Assembly: GCF_018860745.1 (NCBI RefSeq)
Contig: NZ_JAHKPY010000014.1
Span: forward strand, 248,001 to 312,000
DNA length: 64,000 nucleotides
Origin: Zobellia uliginosa
GTDB lineage: Bacteria; Bacteroidota; Bacteroidia; Flavobacteriales; Flavobacteriaceae
Reading direction: 5' to 3'
Shown here: positions 7,979 through 16,084 of the stretch, piece after piece
Layout: the number at the start of each line of letters is the position of its first letter
How positions within the stretch are numbered: position 1 is the first letter of the stretch
Notes under the pieces: model-generated
Told to the model about the DNA's origin: nothing
What the model saw: the letters and a program-made list of their open reading frames with translations, nothing else
Databases searched by the model: none
Translations under genes and position numbers: made by a program

Positions 7979-10900
7979 TTAAAAATCCGTTTTAACACTG
8001 AAGCCAAAACTTCGAGTGGATGGATATGAAAAGTCTTCTACACCATAAACAATTTGTTGTTCCTGCAGCGCATTGAGTTCGGGGTCAAAATGTGGATTCT
8101 CTGTAAATAACAATAAATTGCTACCCACTAAGCCTAATTTAATATTCTGAAAGCCGATGGATTTTGACACTTTTCCTGGTAGATTATAATACAGACCCAA
8201 CTGACGTAATTTTACATAAGACGCACTATAAAGCGCGCTGTCTTCATTACCGCGATCAAAAAAGTTGTTATAAAATTGACTTGCAGGCACCGATGTAGTA
8301 TTTGGTACGTATTCCGGGCTTTCTGCAGTTCCTACATTTACGACCCCATCGCCAACGACACCATCTTCCCGACCCACTAAAGTTTCTTGCAAAACACCCG
8401 AAGTACTACCCAATGCTTTTATTCTGGAAACGATCGTGCCTCCTTTTCTCCAATCGAAAAGTATGGTCATATCTATATTTTTATAGGAAAACTTGTTATT
8501 GAAGCCTACCGTAAAATCAGGATTATAATTTCCTAAAAGCCTAAGATTACCATCTTGTATGGGCAAGCCATTATCGCCATAAACAGTTTTTCCATCTACC
8601 TCAAGGAACCCAGTACCATACATGTCACCTACACGACCGTTCTCACGAGCAATATAGAAAACGGTGTTAGAACCGCCACCACCGGAGAAAATATCTGCTG
8701 TGCCAGTCACAAACTGGTCTACGCCTTCAGGTAACTTAGTAACTTCACTTCTATAGGTTGAATAATTGACCGATGACTGCCAATTAAAATCTTCTGAACG
8801 AATAATTTCTGCACTTACCAAAGCTTCAAATCCTCTGGTTCTAACTTCGCCTCCATTTACATTAAAGTTCGAAAAACCACTGGTCTGCGAAATAGGTCTG
8901 GAAATAATCTGGTCAATACTCGTATTCTGATACCCTGCTAAATCCAATTGAAACCTTCCATCTAAAAACCAGGCTTCTAAACCAGCCTCTAATGCATTTA
9001 GACGTTCAGGTCTTAGATTGGCATTCTTCAACACGGTTTCATTGGTGACCCGAAAACTAGACCCATAATTTTGGTTGAAAACAAAGTTCTGAACGTTTTG
9101 ATACGGGTCCGTATCGTTACCCACACTAGCCGCACTAAACCTAAGGTTCAAATAAGAGATGGCGTCCGGCAAAGTAAACATGTTACTCACCACATAACTA
9201 AGTCCCGCTGAATAGTATCCGAAAGAATTATTATCGCTTGGTAACGTACTACTCCAATCATTTCTATAAGTGACGTCAAAATACAGTGAATTTTTATAGG
9301 AGAGATTCCCACTTGCATATACGCTATTAATGCGTTTATTGAATTTCTGACTATCACCCACAAGTGGTGTTCTTGAGTTTGCCAAGGTATAAATGCCAGG
9401 AATAGCCAATTGAGAGGCTTCCGAAAATTTATATTGAATGTCTTGGTCAAAACGGTTTGCTCCTCCTGATACATTATATTTCCAATCGTCATTAATCTTA
9501 TCTGAATAAGAAAGAAGCACATCTGTATTCAACTCGCGAAAACGAACATCATCTTCACGATAGGTTCCTAACGGATTTTGATTGGTACTCACCGCACGAC
9601 GGAATTCCCTTTTATCATCATACGTATCAATACCAGCACGAACACTAAGACTTAGCTTATCCGTAATATCGTAGGTAGCAGATGCGTTTCCTAAAATTCG
9701 GTTTTTATTAAAGCTGTTTGTGTTTTCATAGACCGTTAAATAGGGGTTGGTCAACCATAAATAGTTAAAATCATAATGCTGGATGCCTTCTTGGCCTGCC
9801 TGCCAATAGTTCCGTAGCGACTCTACATTGGTATTTCTACCCGTCCAGTTAAATCCGTACAGCGGATTTTCATAGCCATAACCCAAATTAGGTCTATTAC
9901 CACTTCGGGTATTGATATAGTTTACAAAGGCCTTAAATTCTAGTTTTTCATGCACATTTTGATCTACACTAACGGCGAGACCATTTCTTTTTAAATCCGT
10001 ATTCGGCACAATTCCGTCATTTTTTAGGTTACTATACGATAACCGCGCGCTTCCCTTTTCTCCGCCCGTACTAATGGAAATGTTATTTTGATATGTTACC
10101 CCTGTTTCAAAGAAATTACGAACGTTGTCCGGTCTTGACACCCACGGTGTAGGGGTTATCTCCGTAAACGAACCATCTGGACGGGTTCTGGAAATCACAT
10201 CTCCTGCCCTTACAGGATTACCGTTGATATCTGTGGAAGGACTATCGAACTGAGCAATGAGCTGACCTTGGTCTAAACGTGGGCCATAACTGCTGATACC
10301 TCCATCGTTGAGACCTGCTCCAATTCCATTTTGAAAGGCATATTCCCCATTGGAACCTCCGCCATGCTCGTTTTGATAATCGGGCAAGGTCAATAGGCTT
10401 TCCACCGTCAAAGTGCTATTGATGCTTATACCCAATCCCTTTTTCTTTCGGCCTCTTTTAGTAGTAATGACTACAACTCCGTTTGCGGCACGTGCTCCGT
10501 ACAAGGCTGCAGAACCAGCGCCCTTTAAAATGGAGATTGATGCAATATCATCTGGACTAATATCTGCACCGCCATTACCGAAATCCACTTCTTGGAGTGC
10601 TCCGTCATTTACCAGGTTACTAGTAATCTGCTCATTACTGATAGGCACACCATCAACAACAAACAAGGGTTGGTTGCTACCGCCCAAAGAGTTTTCTCCC
10701 CGAATTACAATTCGCGAAGAAGAACCAACACCAGAAGAGCCATTTGTAATCTGAACACCCGCCACACGACCTGCAAGACTGTTTACCATGTTCGTTAACG
10801 GTACTTCTGTTAACTGTTCCGCTTTTACTGTTGTAACTGCAGAAACCAAAGATTGTTTCTCGCGCTCAATACCCAGCGCCGTCACTACGATTTCGTCTAA

Positions 10901-11197
10901 TTGTTCTGAAGAGAGTTCTAGTGTTATGACCTCTGGTAAGGTTCCATTAACCGTTTCAATGTCCTTGGTTACATATCCTATGGATGCAATACTGACAGTA
11001 AAAAAAGTTGCTTCCGTTTCTAAGCTAAAGAAACCCAATTCATCTGAAATCACATAATTATTGGTTCCTACCTCGTTTACCGTAGCGTAGGGCACAGGAT
11101 TATTATCTGTATCTACTAATTTTGCAGTGTAGGTGTTGGACTGGCCATACGCCATTACCACGCATAGCTGCATAAGCGCTATTATAGCTGTTTTCAT
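7979..11197 (-). CDS. SusC/RagA-family TonB-dependent outer-membrane receptor
   Basis: Outer-membrane pore driven by TonB. After a signal peptide comes a carboxypeptidase-regulatory-like domain (about residues 22-95), then the plug with the SusC signature region (LVSAVTTVKAEQL near 115, LFVVDGVPI near 178, GAGSAALYGARAANGVV near 225) and a long beta-barrel that ends in the aromatic residue of TDF. At 1072 residues it is full length. No sigma/anti-sigma pair and no glycoside hydrolase or peptidase is nearby; the downstream partners are an ABC importer and a nucleoside hydrolase, so the substrate is probably small rather than a polysaccharide. Confidence 0.92.
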   Translation of the reverse strand: MKTAIIALMQLCVVMAYGQSNTYTAKLVDTDNNPVPYATVNEVGTNNYVISDELGFFSLETEATFFTVSIASIGYVTKDIETVNGTLPEVITLELSSEQLDEIVVTALGIEREKQSLVSAVTTVKAEQLTEVPLTNMVNSLAGRVAGVQITNGSSGVGSSSRIVIRGENSLGGSNQPLFVVDGVPISNEQITSNLVNDGALQEVDFGNGGADISPDDIASISILKGAGSAALYGARAANGVVVITTKRGRKKKGLGISINSTLTVESLLTLPDYQNEHGGGSNGEYAFQNGIGAGLNDGGISSYGPRLDQGQLIAQFDSPSTDINGNPVRAGDVISRTRPDGSFTEITPTPWVSRPDNVRNFFETGVTYQNNISISTGGEKGSARLSYSNLKNDGIVPNTDLKRNGLAVSVDQNVHEKLEFKAFVNYINTRSGNRPNLGYGYENPLYGFNWTGRNTNVESLRNYWQAGQEGIQHYDFNYLWLTNPYLTVYENTNSFNKNRILGNASATYDITDKLSLSVRAGIDTYDDKREFRRAVSTNQNPLGTYREDDVRFRELNTDVLLSYSDKINDDWKYNVSGGANRFDQDIQYKFSEASQLAIPGIYTLANSRTPLVGDSQKFNKRINSVYASGNLSYKNSLYFDVTYRNDWSSTLPSDNNSFGYYSAGLSYVVSNMFTLPDAISYLNLRFSAASVGNDTDPYQNVQNFVFNQNYGSSFRVTNETVLKNANLRPERLNALEAGLEAWFLDGRFQLDLAGYQNTSIDQIISRPISQTSGFSNFNVNGGEVRTRGFEALVSAEIIRSEDFNWQSSVNYSTYRSEVTKLPEGVDQFVTGTADIFSGGGGSNTVFYIARENGRVGDMYGTGFLEVDGKTVYGDNGLPIQDGNLRLLGNYNPDFTVGFNNKFSYKNIDMTILFDWRKGGTIVSRIKALGSTSGVLQETLVGREDGVVGDGVVNVGTAESPEYVPNTTSVPASQFYNNFFDRGNEDSALYSASYVKLRQLGLYYNLPGKVSKSIGFQNIKLGLVGSNLLLFTENPHFDPELNALQEQQIVYGVEDFSYPSTRSFGFSVKTDF

Positions 11198-11230
11198 TAA
11201 ATTTCAATAAGGGTTGTTATTTGTTTTACG

Positions 11231-11277
11231 AAAAAGGGCAAGCACTAACCTGCTACCTTATCTAACCTTTTCAGGTT
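11231..11277 (-). promoter_or_regulatory. Attenuator-like structured leader before the susC gene
   Basis: On the minus strand, AACCT-GAAA-AGGTT forms a tetraloop hairpin (11264-11277). It is followed by a second, bulged stem GGTAGCA/TGCTTGCC (11236-11257) that ends in CTTTTTC, like an intrinsic terminator. AGGTTAG occurs twice, once in each element, so AACCT could pair with either copy. That is the geometry of a transcription switch. It fits no riboswitch class I can name. Confidence 0.4.
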
Positions 11278-11281
11278 TAAA

Positions 11282-11992
11282 CTAAGCTGCAATGAAGAAC
11301 GCAGGAGGACCTCTTAATTGAGAAGAAAATGAAAATTCGTTTGAATAAGAAAGTGATTTTAAGTGATAAGTACGATTTGTATTGGCCGATAAATGGTTTA
11401 GAATGAACTCAACTAAAACAACGTCATCAGAAGAATACAAAAATTGATGCAGCGCATGAGCGGTATCAATATCCGATAGCTCATTAAAATAATGTGTCTT
11501 TGCTTTCTTCCAGTAAACCCCGTTTACCAAAGTGCGGAACAGCGTAGACTGCAACCATGGGAGTGCTTTAAATTCATTTGCGTTAAAAAAATTTTTACGC
11601 ATCCCTAACAGATAGATTCCTCCATCTGTTGAAGGACCAACCACCATATCGTCCTGTTGAATCCGCTCAACGGATTGTTGCAGTACTTCAGAAGTTAAAT
11701 CCGGTGTGTCATTACCAATAGAAATCACTTTGGTGTAGCCTAAATCAAAAACTTCCTGAAATGCATTGGCGTAACGCTCCCCAAATGTTTTTCCCTTTTG
11801 AAGATTCTCGTCTATTACCACAACATCGGCATAGGTTGAGGATGCAATTTTATGGGTTCTATTTATAAGAATGTCAAAGAAACCCTTGGATGCATTTTTA
11901 TTGCGTTTACCAAAAAGCGACTTACGTTCTGCTTCCAGCTGTGCCGAAAGCGAGAATATTAAAATCGCGGTATCCTTGTTTTTTTGCCCCAT
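11282..11992 (-). CDS. TIGR04282/DUF2064-type glycosyltransferase-like protein
   Basis: Nucleotide-sugar-transferase-fold protein of the DUF2064 (TIGR04282) family, some members of which are annotated as arsenosugar-pathway glycosyltransferases. Landmarks are IFSLSAQ at the N terminus, a basic GKR segment, GNDTPDLT near residue 95 (the family GsDcPdL motif) and GPSTDGGIYLLGM near 122. After the conserved part the protein has a tail of about 50 residues ending in RGPPAFFIAA, which I cannot explain from the family. It is the first gene before susC, 84 bases apart on the same strand. The substrate is unknown. Confidence 0.75.
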   Translation of the reverse strand: MGQKNKDTAILIFSLSAQLEAERKSLFGKRNKNASKGFFDILINRTHKIASSTYADVVVIDENLQKGKTFGERYANAFQEVFDLGYTKVISIGNDTPDLTSEVLQQSVERIQQDDMVVGPSTDGGIYLLGMRKNFFNANEFKALPWLQSTLFRTLVNGVYWKKAKTHYFNELSDIDTAHALHQFLYSSDDVVLVEFILNHLSANTNRTYHLKSLSYSNEFSFSSQLRGPPAFFIAA

Positions 11993-12356
11993 TTATAAAT
12001 TTAGGTCGTAATTGTTTTTGAACCTTACTTCTTTTTTGGGTGCAAGATACTAAAGAAGTTATATTCAGTTCATCGGCTTATAAATAATTTCTTACACACA
12101 AATAATACGCCTACAAAGGTTTATTCGGATAGAGAACATTGCCAATGACTGTTTTACAACGAATTGTCAATCGATTATCTACATCTATTTACCGACTACG
12201 TGGTTTGTTGGTTACTCGTTGAATGACCGTATATTCATCCATTTTGTCCTTTTAACGAAAAAAATGGTCGGATAACCCCTTATTTGGAACATAGCATGGA
12301 CCGCAGCGGTTCTTTGTATGAGACCCAACGGTCTGTTTAACCCAAATTTTAAAATT
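11993..12356. other. Intergenic region between divergent genes
   Basis: A 364-base AT-rich stretch between the TIGR04282 gene and the TetR gene, reading outward. Apart from the palindrome at 12300-12310 and a weaker GACC-CAAC-GGTC repeat at 12322-12333, I see no gene, relic or RNA. Promoters of both genes must lie here but no perfect TAnnTTTG box stands out. Confidence 0.6.
12300..12310. promoter_or_regulatory. Short palindrome, candidate operator for the TetR gene
   Basis: ACCGC-A-GCGGT is a perfect 11-base inverted repeat about 47 bases before the preferred start of the TetR regulator. TetR proteins often bind such palindromes in their own promoter. Its GC-rich arms stand out in AT-rich surroundings. 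Binding is inference only. Confidence 0.3.
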
Positions 12357-12974
12357 ATGACCAAGAGCTTAAAACGCATGGCAACCATGCAAAGAATGCA
12401 AGTAACAGGACTAGAGCTTTTTTATAAGAACGGATATTATAATACTAGTATTGATGATATATTAAAAGAGTTATCCTTATCTAAAGGAGCCTTCTATTAT
12501 CATTTTGAATCTAAGGAGGACTTCTTTATTCAAATTATAGAAAACTTGTTGGTGCGTAAAATGTATAGTCAGCTTATCGAGCCTATTGAAGGTCATGACA
12601 ATACATTAGATCTGATTACTCAATGTTTTGAAGAGGCTTTAGAGACAGCTGTTCATAATGAGTTTGATTTTGGCTTCGTACTTAGTAACTTCATTAACGA
12701 GTTTAATGGTAAGAACGAGACAATAATGAAGCATCTTAACGATATTCTTCGCATTTGGGAAGTGAATTTAGTATCTGCAGTACAACGCGGTAAATTTAAC
12801 GGTCATATTGATAGACATATAGATAGCGAAGGTGTTGCCGTATATCTTATGAGCTCTTACATAGGAGTGCGAACTTTAATGGTTGAAACCGCACCAAGTG
12901 CACGTAAATATCGTTTTATGTCTCAACTGCGTCAATACTTTAAATCCTTGGAACCTAAAAGAGAAACGGTATAA
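12357..12974 (+). CDS. TetR/AcrR-family transcriptional regulator
   Basis: DNA-binding repressor-type protein. The N-terminal helix-turn-helix is clear: FYKNGYYNTSIDDILKEL, then LSKGAFYYHFESKED, the canonical TetR recognition segment. The C-terminal ligand-binding half (from about residue 60) is all-helical and unassigned. A start at the ATG at 12357 (MTKSLKR) leaves a normal short lead before helix 1; an in-frame ATG at 12318 would add 13 residues of unlikely composition. It is not next to an efflux pump or a divergent target, so its regulon is unknown. It converges on the family 9 glycosyltransferase gene with a gap of only seven bases. Confidence 0.88.
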   Translation: MTKSLKRMATMQRMQVTGLELFYKNGYYNTSIDDILKELSLSKGAFYYHFESKEDFFIQIIENLLVRKMYSQLIEPIEGHDNTLDLITQCFEEALETAVHNEFDFGFVLSNFINEFNGKNETIMKHLNDILRIWEVNLVSAVQRGKFNGHIDRHIDSEGVAVYLMSSYIGVRTLMVETAPSARKYRFMSQLRQYFKSLEPKRETV

Positions 12975-12981
12975 TGTAGCC

Positions 12982-14031
12982 CTAAGAGCTGTGAAGCACG
13001 CTTTCAATTTTAGCTATTACCTGTTCCGGTAGAATAGTATTCATTGCCAGCTCATAACCCTTGGGCATTTTATTACCATAGACCGATGTTGGAATAAGCG
13101 GAAATTTATCCCGATCAGCACAAAGGGCGTTATTGATATCTTGACCAAAGGGATAAAATCCGGCATGTGGATGGGTAACTCCCCAAATTGAAACTACGGG
13201 AATACCATACATAGCAGCCAAGTGAGCATTGCCACTATCCATAGATAGCATTACATCCAGATTTGAAATGAGCGCCAATTCCTCTTTAAAGGAAAGTTTA
13301 CCCACCATACTTATACAGCTTTTGAACTTGTCACTGATTTTTTCTAACTTTTTTTCTTGAACGGGCCCACCTCCAAAAAGAAAGATTTTATACTCACCTT
13401 TTGTATTAAGCTTTTCAATTACTTCTTCCATTAATTCCAATGGATATGTTTTTCCTTCAAATGCAGCAAAAGGGGCAATGCCAATCCATCTTTTTGAATC
13501 TGAACCGATTATTTTCACGGTTTCCTGCGATAATCCTACTTTGGGCAATATTGGATTTTTAGATAAATCGATTGGGAAACCCAAGTTCTGAAAAACATCT
13601 ACATACCTTTTATGCGTAGATTTTAAAGGCTTGAAAATTCTGGAGGTACTAGACGTCAATGCTTTTTTTTCTGCACGACCTTTGTCTATTTGTACAACGG
13701 GAATACCACCAAATTTAAAGTACCTCTTGAGCACCTTACTTCTAAGAACATTATGTAAATCTGCTACAGCATCAATATTTAATTTAAGAAGCTCTTTGTA
13801 AAGTCTATACAGACCAAAAACACCCTTGTGCCTTCCTTTAACATCAGCTTCAAAAACACTAACATTGGGTAATGAAGCAAACATAGGACCGAAAAATTTA
13901 CGTGTAAGCAACGTAATTTTCAGATTAGGATATTGTTTGGTCAAAGCAATAAGTACAGGAACTGTCATTGCGACATCGCCCATAGCGGAAAGCCTGATTA
14001 CCAATATGTGTTCGGGTTTATTTCTGGCCAC
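12982..14031 (-). CDS. Family 9 glycosyltransferase (heptosyltransferase-like), GTG start
   Basis: Resembles ADP-heptose:LPS heptosyltransferases (WaaC/WaaF/RfaF) of the inner-core pathway. The N-terminal motif ILVIRLSAMGDVAMT (about residues 9-23) and the C-terminal donor-site motif SMDSGNAHLAAMYG with VSIWG and HPHAG (about 265-295) define the GT-B fold. The start codon is GTG at 14031, inside the end of the DUF4254 gene (14-base overlap); no ATG lies before the conserved N-terminal strand. The exact sugar donor is not proven. It probably acts on lipid A-core at the inner face of the inner membrane. Confidence 0.85.
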   Translation of the reverse strand: MARNKPEHILVIRLSAMGDVAMTVPVLIALTKQYPNLKITLLTRKFFGPMFASLPNVSVFEADVKGRHKGVFGLYRLYKELLKLNIDAVADLHNVLRSKVLKRYFKFGGIPVVQIDKGRAEKKALTSSTSRIFKPLKSTHKRYVDVFQNLGFPIDLSKNPILPKVGLSQETVKIIGSDSKRWIGIAPFAAFEGKTYPLELMEEVIEKLNTKGEYKIFLFGGGPVQEKKLEKISDKFKSCISMVGKLSFKEELALISNLDVMLSMDSGNAHLAAMYGIPVVSIWGVTHPHAGFYPFGQDINNALCADRDKFPLIPTSVYGNKMPKGYELAMNTILPEQVIAKIESVLHSS

Positions 14032-14620
14032 GGAGAACAGGATTCATCTCATCGTCATTATACATCTTCATCTGCTTGTATACTTTCATATACTTATCGC
14101 CGGATTCTATATCCGCCAATAATTGGTCTATAGCAGTAGAAAGGTCCTTTCGTTGTTCAAGTAATACATTTAGTTTTTGAGTACACTTTTTTATATGCTC
14201 AGCAGAAGCATCCGTTCTACTGGCTTCCTCCTGCATATGATATATTTTCAATGCCAAAATAGAAAGTCTATCTATAGCCCATGCAGGACTTTCCGTATTT
14301 ATAGTTGCATCATCTTTTACCTCTACGGCATTATATTTCTCAAGGAAATAACTGTCAATATATTCTACTAAGTCTGTACGGTCTTGGTTACTTGCATCAA
14401 TTTTTCGTTTAAGAACTAAAGCATCAGAAGGAACTATGGCCGGATCACGAATAATATCTTCATAATGCCACTGCACGGTGTCTATCCAGTTTTTTCGATA
14501 AAGCAAATGAGCAATATCATCTTTAGGATATGGGTTTTCAAAAGATTGATGAACATCATCCTTTATATGATACTTCTGAATACTTTCCTCAAAAATGGTA
14601 AATGCGAACTTACTAAACAT
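14018..14620 (-). CDS. DUF4254 family protein
   Basis: A 200-residue, mostly helical soluble protein that I recognise as DUF4254 from its length, its composition (for example NWIDTVQWHYEDIIRDP near residue 50) and its position before a family 9 glycosyltransferase, an arrangement I recall from other Bacteroidota. No catalytic motif is evident. The 14-base overlap with the glycosyltransferase suggests co-translation and a joint role in core-oligosaccharide assembly, which is inference. Confidence 0.7.
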   Translation of the reverse strand: MFSKFAFTIFEESIQKYHIKDDVHQSFENPYPKDDIAHLLYRKNWIDTVQWHYEDIIRDPAIVPSDALVLKRKIDASNQDRTDLVEYIDSYFLEKYNAVEVKDDATINTESPAWAIDRLSILALKIYHMQEEASRTDASAEHIKKCTQKLNVLLEQRKDLSTAIDQLLADIESGDKYMKVYKQMKMYNDDEMNPVLRGQK

Positions 14621-14653
14621 TCTTTATTGCTTTAGACGCAAAGTTATTCATAA

Positions 14654-15592
14654 TTATTTTATCGCAATACTGGTCATCAATACCAAAAAGGGAATAATAA
14701 CGGCCGCCATAAGCATAATCTCTCTAATGTTGGCTTTCCTTAATGATTCAATATATTTTGTCATAAAAACTACAGATGGAAAAAAAGTTACCATTATAGG
14801 GTAGACATTATCTGCTAATAAAAGTATATTTAGAATTAGCCCGATGATAAAAGAAAGGGCGATGAGGCGCATGGTAATTACCTTACCAAAACCTGATTTT
14901 CCTAATTTTAAAAATGCCAATAGCCCTGCTACAAATGTGCCCAAAGCAAATAGAACCAACTTAGTGCTATGTCCCCAATAGGAAAAATAGGAAATGCTGA
15001 GTGAAACCGAAAACTTATAATGTTCTGAAAAAAAGTTTGGTGTACCGTATAAAATAAGCACACATTCCGTAATCATCAGCACCGTAAAAATTGCCGCAAG
15101 CGGCACGAGCCAGTTTCTAATATTCTTTGGTTCGTAAAAATATATTGCCGCTAAGACTAAAATTAAGAATAGCAATGCCCAGTCATAGAATAGACTAGAA
15201 ACCAGGACCCAAATAGTAGCATCAAAAATTTTGAACTTAATATTTTTTAAAGATCTAATACTAATTAGTCTCCTAGTGGCAAGAAGTAGAAAAAAACTAC
15301 AAAAAATGGCATTTGAATCTAGAAGTGTTTCTGGAAATACCACCATTAAAAGCCCATAAAATAGAATAGCAAAAGAGTTAACACCAGTTACTTTGTTCCG
15401 TTTCACTATAAAGTTGACAATGAACACACTAAAAAACAACACTGCCTGAATAAAAAATTGCCAGAATATCTGTACAAGAGAATAAATTCTATCGAACATA
15501 GAGAAATGCACGAACCAGTAGAAAACAAATAAAAACGAAAGAACTATTATGTAGTTAATTGGCTTTGTCTTGCCAAAAATGATTGATATCAT
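14654..15592 (-). CDS. DUF6427-type multi-spanning membrane protein
   Basis: A 312-residue integral membrane protein with about eight to ten hydrophobic segments and short loops. The start MISIIFGKTKPINY resembles the conserved beginning of the DUF6427 family that I recall from Flavobacteriia, whose function is unknown. It precedes DUF4254 and the glycosyltransferase on the same strand with a 33-base gap, so it may belong to their transcript. No transporter or enzyme motif is visible. Confidence 0.6.
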   Translation of the reverse strand: MISIIFGKTKPINYIIVLSFLFVFYWFVHFSMFDRIYSLVQIFWQFFIQAVLFFSVFIVNFIVKRNKVTGVNSFAILFYGLLMVVFPETLLDSNAIFCSFFLLLATRRLISIRSLKNIKFKIFDATIWVLVSSLFYDWALLFLILVLAAIYFYEPKNIRNWLVPLAAIFTVLMITECVLILYGTPNFFSEHYKFSVSLSISYFSYWGHSTKLVLFALGTFVAGLLAFLKLGKSGFGKVITMRLIALSFIIGLILNILLLADNVYPIMVTFFPSVVFMTKYIESLRKANIREIMLMAAVIIPFLVLMTSIAIK

Positions 15593-15767
15593 TTGAAAAA
15601 ATTATCTAAATTTTCACCCGTCGGCATTGTTTTTTATTCGTAAAAAGAGAGGTGTTAATTTGGAAAAAATCTTTCAATCTTCTACCTAAAACCTAACTTT
15701 AGTCTTGCCTATAAATTAACGAACTAAATCATAAAAATTAAAATTTAGAAAGTTCCCGGGCTTTTTA

Positions 15768-15775
15768 TACTTTTG
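15768..15775 (+). promoter_or_regulatory. Bacteroidota promoter -7 box (TACTTTTG)
   Basis: TACTTTTG followed by C matches TAnnTTTG and lies 20 bases before the ATG of the DUF6341-type gene, leaving room for a short leader. No clear -33 TTG is present. Confidence 0.55.
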
Positions 15776-15795
15776 CAAGTGTAAATATAGCTAAC

Positions 15796-16017
15796 ATGAC
15801 ATCATTTTTTGAAGGAATAGCGGATTTGTTCGTAAACCATTTGTTTTGGCCATTGGATCAGTTACGTTTTATGCATAGCTGGTGGGGTGCCAATTTTATA
15901 AACTGGATTCTTGCTGCAATTGGTTTTGTTGCTTTTATCTATTGGATGCTGCAACTTAAACAGTATAGTGACAATGACGAAGAAGATAAATCTATCTCTT
16001 CTCACTCTTACCTATAA
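15796..16017 (+). CDS. DUF6341-type small membrane protein
   Basis: A 73-residue protein with one or two hydrophobic segments (about residues 34-52) and an acidic tail (DNDEEDKS). The WWGANFINWI core resembles a small flavobacterial family (DUF6341) that databases have sometimes mislabelled uracil phosphoribosyltransferase; it lacks any phosphoribosyl-binding motif, so that label should not be used. It has its own promoter and terminator. Function is unknown; its position opposite the DUF6427 gene may be meaningful. Confidence 0.6.
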   Translation: MTSFFEGIADLFVNHLFWPLDQLRFMHSWWGANFINWILAAIGFVAFIYWMLQLKQYSDNDEEDKSISSHSYL

Positions 16018-16046
16018 ACCTATTTAAGGTCTTTTAACAAGGTATT

Positions 16047-16084
16047 GATATAGGATTCTTCTTCTAAAGATCGAATCCTATATC
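16047..16084 (+). terminator. Hairpin terminator with perfect 12-base arms
   Basis: GATATAGGATTC and GAATCCTATATC pair perfectly around a 14-base loop, followed on the plus strand by CTTTTCT. It ends the small membrane protein gene and overlaps the last codons of the convergent purD gene (stop at 16064-16066). Confidence 0.8.

Noticed and set aside
11198-11340. TPP riboswitch before susC, suggested by AACCTGA and a thiamine-like ABC importer
   Set aside because: The required CTGAGA element and the paired P5 stem are missing; only AACCTGA resembles the consensus. I list it as an unassigned leader.
15796-16017. Uracil phosphoribosyltransferase annotation for the 73-residue protein
   Set aside because: It is a short membrane protein without a PRPP-binding motif; the label seen in some databases is a transfer error.
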